Shown: positions 55,067 to 64,000 of the stretch, in pieces | Layout of the letters: each line of letters starts with the position of its first letter | Position numbering within the stretch: position 1 is the stretch's first letter | NCBI RefSeq assembly: GCF_910589235.1 | Contig: NC_060959.1 | Coordinates: 11,078,907-11,142,906 of the forward strand | Source of the DNA: Vespa crabro | Lineage: Eukaryota > Arthropoda > Insecta > Hymenoptera > Vespidae | Length of the DNA stretch: 64,000 bases | Direction of reading: 5' to 3' | The notes under the pieces: model-generated | Databases searched by the model: none | What the model saw: only the letters and a program-made list of their open reading frames with translations | What the model was told of the DNA's origin: nothing | Program-made: the position numbers and the translations under genes

Positions 55067-56040
55067 CTTGTGTACATATAGACGTACGTATATACTATTC
55101 TCGAGTATTTCCACGCATGAAGCTATTGTGCGGGAACTATCGCAAAGCTATTGACGAAATCGATGAACATTTATCAAATCGATGCAAGAAATCGAGGGAC
55201 GAAGGAGAAAGGAATGAAAAATTCTTGCTCGTTCCTCGATCGACAAAATGATCGATCTTTCTGGCGAATACGAAAGATACAAGTTTTAAAGAATATTATA
55301 ACTTTTTAATTATACCATTTTACATTATACTAACGGTAAATAATAACTATATAGAAACGATGCTCGTTAATTAACTAACTCATCCTGACCAGTTCGATCG
55401 TATACACATGCGATAAAGAGCAAAGACCGTTGTGAAAGAACTAGAATTTTGTTGAATACGATATCGTTATTTATTCATTCAACCAACGAAAAAGGCAAGC
55501 TCGATATTCCCGTCACGACCGAGGTAATTACGAACGCGTGAATACGGAAAGCAGGTGAGTATCGTGAGGCAACCCTCATACCCTTTACTCCCGTTAGGTG
55601 TAACCGATATAACGATCTATCGAATTAATTTCATCGGGAAAACTGTGAGGGAAAAAACGAAACGTCGGTAGGGTAAGTGGAAAAAAGAGAACGACGAGAA
55701 GAGGAAAATATTGAAGTATGCGCTTACAACTATGTACGCGTGTATAGATATCTATATGGTATACGTGTACGCCATTCGGAATTCATTGGAGAAGAGGAAA
55801 CGGAGAAAATAGTATGAACGGAGATAGAAGGGACTAGTATTACTCTTGCAGTTGAAAAATATAATTCAGTCTGCGTATAAAGTCGACAGAATCGAGCGCG
55901 TAAATTTGAAGCTTCTACATACAAAAATTGATGCTACGAGTCACGTCATGGTATAGGGAATAGTATTTAGTGGACATAAGGGAATTCGACTTTTATCGAA
56001 CGAACCAAGGTTAAGAAGACGAAAAAGATTGTCTAATGTA
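55067..56040. other. Unique sequence, strong donor-like string at 55555
   Basis: AAGCAG/GTGAGTATCG at 55554/55555 matches the 5' splice-site consensus almost perfectly, but no good acceptor with an open frame precedes it. An alternative donor CGAG/GTAATT is at 55523/55524. Not called as an exon. Confidence 0.35.
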
Positions 56041-56083
56041 AGAAAAAGAGAGGAGAAAGAGAGAGCGAGCGAGCGAGCGAGCG

Positions 56084-56116
<33 letters not shown>
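56041..56116. repeat. (GAGC)n(GA)n compound repeat
   Basis: About six GAGC units within GA units on the plus purine strand. Confidence 0.95.
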
Positions 56117-56119
<3 letters not shown>

Positions 56120-56385
56120 GTGGTTGGTAAAGTGAAAAAAAAAGAGAAAAAAAGTGGAAAGAGCTTAATTCTTCTAAGGCTCCGGTTCGAAGCAACGATC
56201 TACATTACTCCTCGAGGAGCATCAAAGGGTTTTTAAGGTACGTGTTACCTCGCGTAAAACGGAAATACAAATCCTCCCCTTGCCGTTGAGAAACGAAAAA
56301 GGAGGCCTTGCAGTACTTTTCTTCGCTTGCCAGCTCTTACATTCTACTTTTCCTTTGATTCTCATCGTCTATATATATACTTTTT

Positions 56386-56419
<34 letters not shown>

Positions 56420-57437
56420 ATTTCTTTCTTCCTTTCTTTCTTTTTTTCGGTAACGGAATCTTTATACAGTACGTTCGGTCAATAAGAGATAAGTGAAATT
56501 CTGTGGTAGAAGGCAAACGGGAAAAGGATCGATTTCGCTTGCCGATGGATCCTTCGAAACAACGACCGCTAATGCGGACGTGGTTGTGTTCTTGAAGAGG
56601 GTGAATCCTCTCACCGGAAGGGGAAAGAGACTGGATCTGATGCACGCTTACGAAGCATAGCCAAAAAGCACACTTTATTACTCTTCTTCCCTTGTTTCTT
56701 CGAGTCCGTTTCGAAAGATACGATTTTTCTTTCTCCCTTGACTCCCATGAAGTTTTTAAACGTGAACGTTCAAAGAATAAAACCGAATTCCGATCGAAAA
56801 TAAACAAAAAAATCTCATTCTTCTTTCTTTGTAAAAAGTCGATTGGGTGCTTCTATAAATGTCTACCTTTTTCTTGAGATATTTAAAATTGATTTCTTTC
56901 TTTTTTTTTTTTTTTTTTTATAGTTTCTTTGATAAAAATACGAAGGAAGTCAAACTGTATATCTATGGCCAAACCAATTCGAGAATAGTCTTTTATTGGT
57001 TTTCCTTCTCTACATTGACGTTTCTTAATTCAATTAATACATTTTTTACAATGAAATTTTATCTTTTAAAATAATATATGAGGAATAAAGAAGAAGAAAA
57101 GAAGTGTTAAAAACAAATCGCATTATCGTTTTAATTCAATTAATATCTGTTTAAGTATATTCTTTTTCATTGAACGTAATGCACCATTTTCGTGGACACA
57201 TTTAGCTTAGATCAGATATATCTACGGATCATTGACCTGGACCCTTCGCTTTATTATCTGTCAAGACCCTAAAGAAGATCACGGAGAAGAGGACGACACT
57301 TAGATTTAGAACATCGTCGATAAGGAAATCCACGATAAAAAGAAGAGAGGAAAAATAAAGTGAAGATTCATTCGGAAATGCCGTGACCCTGCAGAATTAC
57401 CGATTTAATCCGAAGTTATAGCAATTCAAAAGACAGT
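56117..57437. other. Unique sequence with CT tract and T run
   Basis: CT tract at 56389-56418 and a T run at 56901-56920. A donor-like TTAAG/GTACGT is near 56237. Frames of 60-130 codons are unrecognised. Confidence 0.45.
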
Positions 57438-57467
57438 TCTTTCTCTCTCTCTCTCTCTCTCTCTCTC
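57438..57467. repeat. (CT)n microsatellite
   Basis: About fourteen CT units. Confidence 0.95.
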
Positions 57468-58299
57468 CTTTTTTTTCTTTCTGTCCATAGCCGTATAAGG
57501 ATCTTAATACGATCAGAGTGTTAAGAGCAAAAGGTGATAATCGTGGTATTAACATCGATGTCTGTGTGCTATCATAGAAACTCTTGATACTCGTTAATGG
57601 AGAACATGAAAGGTTATCGCATGAACAGACAGAAATTTTTATTATATAGAGAGGGGAAAAAAAAAGAGAAGAAAAGAAAAAAAATTGTGTAATTTGCGAT
57701 TCTCAAATTAAATTTCACAATGAAATATGATCTCTCTTCGTCTTGTCTCATACAAAGTATCGAACAAATGAATTCCTGATCCACCACTTTCATCTTCCTT
57801 TTTCAAATGGTCACAGTATTATCTTCTTGTGAGACGAATTGGCTTCGTCGAGGGAATTATTTTCTAAAGCAAATTTCGAGCTCTATGAGAGCACAATGAA
57901 AATGATTCATTTAACCGACTTTAATCCGCTCGAACGAATGATAAACACAGGACGATGTTAAGAGAAAAAGAGAGAGTGAGAGAGGAAGGGAAAACGCAAT
58001 GGAGATAGAAAATACGCGGCAGATGTTTCGAATGTTCCAATAAAACACCGAAGCCAGCAATTCGACCACATACATATCGCAACGAACCAGGCGAGATCTA
58101 CAACTAGCTGCGTCTGACATTAATGCGGCCTACAGTGGTCCATTAAAAAGATTCAGTAGAATTCTGGGAAAGAGGGAAAGGAGGAAAGAAGGAAAGTAGA
58201 GGAAAGTGGAGGGCTATCGCGGTTCGAAGGTGGTGAGCTTGGAATCGATAAGAATCGGACTCGGTGAGTCGACGTGAACCGTGGCTGTGGTCAACCCCA
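57468..58299. other. Unique sequence, nothing seen
   Basis: Small A-rich run near 57655-57685. No gene supported. Confidence 0.5.
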
Positions 58300-58340
58300 G
58301 AGAGAGAGAGAGAGAGGGAGAGAGAGAGGGAGAGAGAGAA
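58300..58340. repeat. (GA)n tract
   Basis: GA units with GGGA interruptions. Confidence 0.9.
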
Positions 58341-59593
58341 TGAGACAGAAAGGAAGAGAAGTAAAAGAGGGTGGGATATAGTCGATTCTGGCCAAGGGCC
58401 ACTACTACCACCCTTCGAGATAACATCTTAACTGCTTATGCCGTTAACGTTCGAGAAAGCCACCACCTGTGCTTGAACCGGACCCTTCGAAAAGGGTTAG
58501 AATCGTGTCCTTGAACAGAAGCTATTCTTCCTATGCTTTTGGTCAAAGTTTTTTGGAAGGCACATTGAAGTAATGGAAAGAGGGTTGAACGCTGAGTCTA
58601 TAAGTTTGTTCAAAAAAAGACAAAAAAGAAAAAGAAAAGAAAGAAAAAAGTAAAAGAAAAGAAAAAAGAAACTTGCTCCTTCGTTTTATTTATTATTATA
58701 TTCGGTTAAACATGTGTAGAATTTAAGTTAAGAAATTTTATTAATTATTATCGATCGATCGATATCGAAAGGACAAGAAATGGCGACATCAGTAACGTCA
58801 AAAAAAAACTAGAGAATATGATAAATATATGTATATGAGGGAAGGACAGGAAAGTCGAGAACGCATTCCGCACGCAAGTTCTTCGTTGATGCCGAGTCGT
58901 CGACTTTCGCCTGAAACTCCTGAAACTTTCATGAGTTTCGCACCGATCAAGGGCCCGGCTTTTTATTTCCACGGAACGTTTTGCATTTTTACGACGAACG
59001 CCGGTATAAGATTATGTAGACCACGGTGTGCCGAGAACGCTCCCTTCTTACTCTTCACGAAGACCTTTGAGATGTTCGACGCGCGCACGCTATAACGAGA
59101 AGTTCACCCCTATTGCTCTTAAGATCCTCTTTCTCTCTCCTTTCGTCCTATATACTTCTAAGAAAGTGGTACCCAATGGACGTATAGTTATGGATAGGGG
59201 GTGCGGTTTCGGTTACGTTAGATGAATAAGCGATAGGATTCGTAGTTGTGTGAAGTTGGCGAGAAAGAAGAGTTAGCTCTTTTTTCGATTTTCTTTTTCT
59301 TTCCCCCTTTTTTTTTCTTTTTTTTCCTCTTTTTTTCCTCTTTTTTTTTTTTTTTGTTATTTTAATGAAAAGCTCCGTACGAGAGAAGAAAGGAATTCAA
59401 GGATGAATCATGGGCGCAACGTGGTATGCATCTTGCTCGTTTGAAAATCGTGATTATATCTTGAGAAAATGATTTTCTTGTTCCTTCGAATTTCTTTGTT
59501 TTGTTTTTATTAAAAATACCAGCATGGAAATATATTCCTTTTCATTGGGGTTAATTCGAATTCGAAGTCTTTTCGAAGCGGCGAATAAAATAT
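58341..59593. other. Unique sequence, GC-richer at 58840-59080
   Basis: An 88-codon plus frame (58829-59095) lies in the GC-richer part but has no recognisable domain. T-rich tract at 59280-59355. Confidence 0.4.
58749..58764. promoter_or_regulatory. Perfect 16-bp palindrome TATCGATCGATCGATA
   Basis: Four overlapping TCGA units bounded by TA on both sides. Both ends give TATCGAT, a near match to the DRE consensus TATCGATA. Confidence 0.35.
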
Positions 59594-59616
59594 TTATATA
59601 TATATATATATATATC
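59594..59616. repeat. (TA)n microsatellite
   Basis: About eleven TA units. Confidence 0.9.
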
Positions 59617-59710
59617 GACCAACCCCTTCCTTTCAACGAACCCTTTCAAAGCCAGTCCTACAGAGCTTTCCATTTCTTCTTCTCCTTATATAACTTTATT
59701 CTTCATCCAG

Positions 59711-59824
59711 GCGACGACGATGGCGGTTCCAACGACCGACCTTGAGTGGCCCAATCTCATTTTTATTCTAGGAAATCCGTATTCGACGAGACTTGCGCTG
59801 TTCCTCTTGACGAACTCAAACGAA
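59711..59824 (+). CDS. Candidate 114-bp symmetric exon, unknown product
   Basis: An acceptor-like CTTTATTCTTCATCCAG ends at 59710 and a donor-like GAA/GTAAGAAA starts at 59825. The 114 bp are open in one frame (38 codons, phase zero at both ends) with an internal ATG in good context (ACGACGATGG). The peptide is well mixed: MAVPTTDLEWPNLIFILGNP, then a hydrophobic RLALFLLTN segment. Without the splice the frame runs on into Lys/Glu/Arg purine repeats, which is what intron read-through would look like. Not recognised. Confidence 0.32.
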
Positions 59825-59884
59825 GTAAGAAAAAGGGATAAAAAAAAAATCAAGGAGAAGAAGAAGAAAGAAAAAGAGTGGGAT

Positions 59885-59912
59885 ATAGAGATAGAGAGAC
59901 GGAGAGAGATAG

Positions 59913-59962
<50 letters not shown>
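59885..59962. repeat. Long (GA)n tract
   Basis: GATAGAGA variants then about twenty clean GA units. It lies just inside the possible intron after the preceding candidate exon. Confidence 0.95.
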
Positions 59963-59965
<3 letters not shown>

Positions 59966-60314
59966 TCCTGCTCTTCTTTCATCATTGACGAAGACGAAGA
60001 AGACGTAGAAAACGAACGAGAGAACTTGGGATAAGTCGATCCGTCAGGTGCGACCCGGAAAAGAAAGCTTTCAATGGAAACGTCTCAGGCTAAGAACGTG
60101 GATTTCCGAGTTCCACGAAAATCGACGAACTTTCGTTCGAAGTGGAAAGAGGAAGCGACCTCGGGACCGTTTTCCAAGCTCGAACTCTATCGTTAGAGGC
60201 TACGTCGAAACGATATCCATCCAGAGTCGTGGGCAAATACGCCGAAATCCGAAGATCCGCTCTTCTCCTCTCCGAAAGGAGGAAAGATCTCTCTGTTTCT
60301 CTCGCTCTCTCGTT

Positions 60315-60332
60315 CTCTTTTCTTTTTTCTAG
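60315..60332 (+). promoter_or_regulatory. Strong 3' splice-site-like sequence
   Basis: CTCTTTTCTTTTTTCTAG ends at 60332 after about 45 bp of mostly CT-rich sequence. It is one of the best acceptor strings in the window. Confidence 0.35.
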
Positions 60333-60334
60333 TG

Positions 60335-60517
60335 CGCGGAATATCGGAGAAAAAGGACAACGAAGATTCCTTTTCGTTGAACATTCTTGTCACGTACAAG
60401 TTGATGGATAAACGCGGTCTCCTTAAATCTTTCGACGATTATCTCGAATATAGTTACTTAGCTAACTTATCCATTTTATTTTTCTTTTTCCTTCGTTTAT
60501 ACAGTCGAATAAAATAG
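60335..60517 (+). CDS. Candidate terminal exon, unknown product
   Basis: After the acceptor at 60332, the frame starting at 60335 is open for 60 codons to a TAG at 60515. Composition is natural: an acidic/basic start (GISEKKDNEDSFSLNILVTY), Lys/Arg/Asp/Tyr in the middle, then a Leu/Phe-rich hydrophobic end. An AATAAA overlaps the stop region at about 60508. Joining directly from 59824 would enter another frame with an early stop, so the two candidates are not simple neighbours. Not recognised. Confidence 0.27.
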   Translation, partial: RGISEKKDNEDSFSLNILVTYKLMDKRGLLKSFDDYLEYSYLANLSILFFFFLRLYSRIK

Positions 60518-60792
60518 TTCCGTGATTCTCGTTATACGATGTTTATCGTATTCGAACATTAGGAAACCGGAAATAATCTAATCCATTGAACAATCAAGGG
60601 TGATACCGAAGATATTACAAGCGTCTAGCAATAAAGTTCGTCGGGGTCGTTAAATTTCGAAATCACGGGCACAGCTGTTTCCGCTAGTGACCGTAGGAAA
60701 ACAAACGAAGCACAAGAGCGAAGGAGCTGCTCAATAAAACATAAGAGGACGATCAAATAAAACCACCGACGCATTGAGATACTGTCAGCAAA
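60518..60792. other. Unique sequence, nothing seen
   Basis: No frame or motif of note. Confidence 0.45.
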
Positions 60793-60813
60793 AGGGAGAG
60801 AGAGAGAGAGATA

Positions 60814-60847
<34 letters not shown>

Positions 60848-60850
60848 AAG
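60793..60850. repeat. (GA)n microsatellite
   Basis: GA units with two GATA interruptions. Confidence 0.95.
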
Positions 60851-63800
60851 GAAGGAGGTGGAAATGGACTGGAGGAAGATAGAAAAATATATGTATGTGT
60901 GCGTCTATTAAAGTGAGAGAAAAAAAGAAGAGAGAAAGAGAGAGGAAGGATTCAGCGTTCATCGATCCGGAAGCATCGGCTTACTCGTAGATCCGTTGGC
61001 TGCTCTCTTCACGGGTAAACGACTTCTCCTCTCTTTCTCTACGAATCGCGCATACCATCGATGCGGAATCGTAAAATTCTGAAAAATTTATCGCTCACTG
61101 CCTTCTGCCTTCCAACCGTGCGATATCGTCAATGGGATGAGTTCCAGCCGACGGAATTTCCCAGAATGCGAGACGGTTGGTGCTACATATTTAAGCGGTC
61201 GATCATCTCGCCTGTACACTCCGTAAATTCTGGCAATGCGAGAAAAGAGAAGCAATGCTCTCGTGCGAGTCCTCTCCCACAGCTTACTCGCACCACCGTC
61301 CAACGGCAACGTTCGCAACGCTCCTTTCCCTCCCTCTGAATGAATTTTTGAACGACCATCGAAAAGTCTCGCGAGTGCTCGCAAAAATAAAAATGGATTA
61401 TGCCGCTTAAAAAAGAGCCGCCGCCGCCATCACCACCACCACCACCACCACCTAGCGTATTTGCTCTTCCAACAGAAATTCGCATTTAAATCGAACCGCC
61501 GCTGCGCACCAGCCTGTTCACGCGCGATTTTACATATCCTCTCCTCTTATTCCTCTTTATCTTCCCTACTTTTTCTTTCTTTTATTTTTATTATTTATCT
61601 TTTATCCGCTTTTCGTATAAATTGAATTTCGTCATTATGTCTTCTTCTTTCTTTTTTTGTTTTTTCTTTCTCTTCCTACCCATCCCTTTCATTCTCCCTC
61701 TTTGCTTCCCTCTATCGTTACGTAATTTCTCCGACTTCTATCAGAATAGGAAATTTTACGGATCGTAAAGTAACATATTCGGTTATACGACGAGCATAAT
61801 TAATTTCACTCTTGTACGATGATTATTAGACCTTTTGGAGTGGCAAACCTTTAATGACTGTATTTTATATTTTATAAAAGCTGACGCGTATCCGTTAAGA
61901 AAGGATAAATTTGTGATAACGACTTTGAAGTTGTAAAAATACATTTTATTCGAACGATAGAATCGTACGATAGGAAAGATTAAAATGATAAAGATGCCAT
62001 GCGAAGCGTTAGGTTAACGCTTAGCATTCGTAATTTCGATGACAACGCGATAATGCTGACCGTGTCCCACCGTCCGAAACAATTTATAAGTCCCCCTATC
62101 TCGACGGGTCGTTTTAAATTATGAAGCACTTTATAACGAGAAGTAACAACGACCACGGGGGAAAAGCACGGTGAGAGTAAGAAGACGCTCGCCGATGCTG
62201 AAATTCTGTCGCGAAATCGACCCTCGTAATTTCTCCACTCCCAGGCCGTACCTAGCGCCACCTGCTCGCGCACGCGAAATCCGATAGACGTGCAATTAAT
62301 TGTCCGGAGATAATTAATACCGCAACGTGGCGACTAGGAAGTCGAAATTATTAAAAGTTCATCCGGGCGTTGATTTATACGCTCGTTACTCGTGAAATGC
62401 TCTACAAGTGGAGTCGCCAAAAGTACAATGAAAAGCTAAAATTTGTTATCGCTCCTTCCCGAATTTATAATAATTATTATCCAATTAACGCAAATGACGA
62501 TCGTATGCTAATAAGAATATATGGATAAACGGTATGTATCTGTAAGAAATGTAATGTCGCGAATTCGTATGTTTATGTAATATCGGATCGCATACAGGAC
62601 GCTGAGCATTATCGAAATACGATGAATTTTGTTAACAACGTTGTAGATTAATTTATACGGGGGTAATAACGCAAATGCCGAAGTCGTACTATATGCGGAG
62701 GTAAAGCGTACCGCGATCATCACCATTGGGTTCCGTGTATACCATAAATTTTGCAACGTATTACGGTAAGCTCGTTCCATGTAGAATACTGCGTTAATGG
62801 CGAGTGCGGGTGATAGCGGAGGAGGAGTGAGTACGAGATGAGGTTCCTAGGAGATAGGGGTGTTCGCAGGGTTGGCTAAAGAGACTTGCAAGACCTTCTT
62901 GCGATATCGAGTCCCTCAGGAAAGAGCTTGTTCCTCTAATGGATCTATTAGTTCCGTCTACCGAGTGTCCAATCAGTGTCAATGAAGCTATTAATGCGAA
63001 AACCTAATAATTACTAACGATATTCTCGTAGCCAGTGTCTGGTGCGACGTTGCAACTCTATCTCACGAGGTTTCAATAGACGCAGAGACCATTCTCTGTT
63101 TGACTTGCCTGACGGAGATATCATTACTAGGAGCACGTCGTAAAAATATTTTACAACGTAAACGTATCCGGCGAGAGCAGTAACGAACCGCGAAGATTAA
63201 ATTTCACCAAATACGTATGTACGATACCAACAAAAACTGGCTCTCTCGCTTGGAGCAACGATGCCGTTCATCGATTTGTCCATTATCTACATTCCAATTA
63301 GCCATTTGCTCGCTCGTTGTATTCCAACCGGTGGAAGCCACGCTGCTCTCTGTATGGACCCGAGGACGCGATAACTTTCCATATCGTCTCTTTTATCCGA
63401 TCCAACGTTTTATCTCGTTGCGGTTTTCCACGATGATGAACACGCTGATTTCTATTCTTTCTTTGCAATATTTTTTATTTCAATATTTAATCAACAACAA
63501 AATAAGAGATTAACGTCTTACCGTATCGAAGACATACTGATATATTGTCTTAATAATCCTTCCTCGTTGCACTGAGCTTCCGAAGATTTCAATTCCGCTT
63601 TCATCTGCGCTGAATTCGCGCAATTCTCTCACGCATTTACATTATATATTAAAGTATTATGACATGTTGAGAAAATGAGAATAATAAAAACGTTATTCGA
63701 CTATTTGATAGACGAACACGACAATTCTTATTTCACGGCACGCACTTTCGAATGATATCGTCTAATTAAGATCACGATTAGATGTATCTTCTAAAAGAAA

Positions 63801-64000
63801 GATTAATTAAGAGATAGATCGTAGAATTTCTTAGCATTGAATGAATTTTTACATGTTAAGATTTATATTTATTTTTTCTTACATAGCCATCGTATAATAT
63901 ACTTTTCAATTTACGATTGGACACATTGTTTAAGTAGTCAATGGTTTTATAGAAACGGACAAATATACGGTAAAATATGAAAGTTTTATCGATCAAAAAA
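60851..64000. other. Right end, unique sequence with no gene identified
   Basis: Apart from the CCG/CCA run, 61500-61700 is pyrimidine-rich and the rest is plain AT-rich DNA. Frames of 60-100 codons (61061-61339, 61980-62273 minus, 62508-62780 minus, 63217-63513) show no family, start context or splice pairing that I can support. Confidence 0.45.
61416..61452. repeat. (CCG)n(CCA)n trinucleotide repeat
   Basis: Four GCC/CCG units then nine or so CCA units. Minus-strand frames read poly-Gly and are artefacts. Confidence 0.95.

Noticed and set aside
55393..55554. 162-bp exon ending at the perfect donor GCAG/GTGAGT
   Set aside because: The only possible acceptor (CATCCTGACCAG) has a poor pyrimidine tract, and every frame meets a stop before the donor.
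1..64000. CRISPR arrays, rRNA, bacterial operons, integrated viral genes
   Set aside because: No regularly spaced identical repeats with unique spacers, no rRNA-like sequence and no long viral or bacterial reading frame were seen. The tandem repeats present are micro- and minisatellites.

Overview
The window reads as eukaryotic nuclear DNA. It has no bacterial-style operons, no long intact reading frames, and AT-rich intergenic or intronic sequence with a very heavy load of simple repeats. CpG-containing words (cga, tcg, cgaacg, tcgtcg) are common, so CpG is not depleted. That pattern, with the dense (CT)n/(GA)n tracts, fits an insect genome, most likely hymenopteran. The taxon is an inference; nothing here identifies a species. 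I recognise no conserved protein family, tRNA, rRNA, known microRNA, CRISPR array, IS element or intact transposon.

Layout: 1-5 kb is repeat-rich, with a 56-59 bp minisatellite at 1.3 kb, a GC-rich block at 2.1-2.4 kb and a nested CGAA/CGGA array at 3.9 kb. At 5.1-5.5 kb a strong 3' splice-site-like sequence precedes a GC-rich block with a compound GAC/AAC/GTC array. 5.5-14.3 kb is mostly featureless apart from CT/GA tracts and a 44-base A run. 14.5-17.3 kb holds two exon-like segments that use CT repeats as polypyrimidine tracts, plus an NFI-type palindrome at 15.35 kb. 20.9-22.7 kb is the best local cluster of exon-like sequence, all on the plus strand. 23-31 kb is polypurine/polypyrimidine-rich. 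A perfect 183-bp tandem duplication lies at 31.04-31.41 kb. 32-38 kb is largely unannotatable AT-rich DNA with one TATA-like promoter candidate. 38.2-38.9 kb is GC-rich with two exon-like segments. 42.7-44.2 kb has an exon-like segment and a very stable predicted hairpin. 49.5-50.3 kb is a higher-order AT-rich tandem repeat. 59.7-60.5 kb has two more exon-like segments. The last 3.5 kb is plain.

No gene can be asserted with confidence. The exon candidates are low-confidence proposals based on splice-site strings, open frames and codon texture. They do not join into a recognisable protein, except that three pieces at 21.0-22.2 kb can be connected in phase. The simplest overall view is a gene-poor region or a very large intron. 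(CT)n tracts followed by YAG mimic 3' splice sites here, so false exons are expected; RNA-seq would decide. Most of the reading frames of 60 codons or more are low-complexity readings of microsatellites (poly-Ser/Leu, Arg/Glu, Phe, Lys or Cys) and are not listed as genes.
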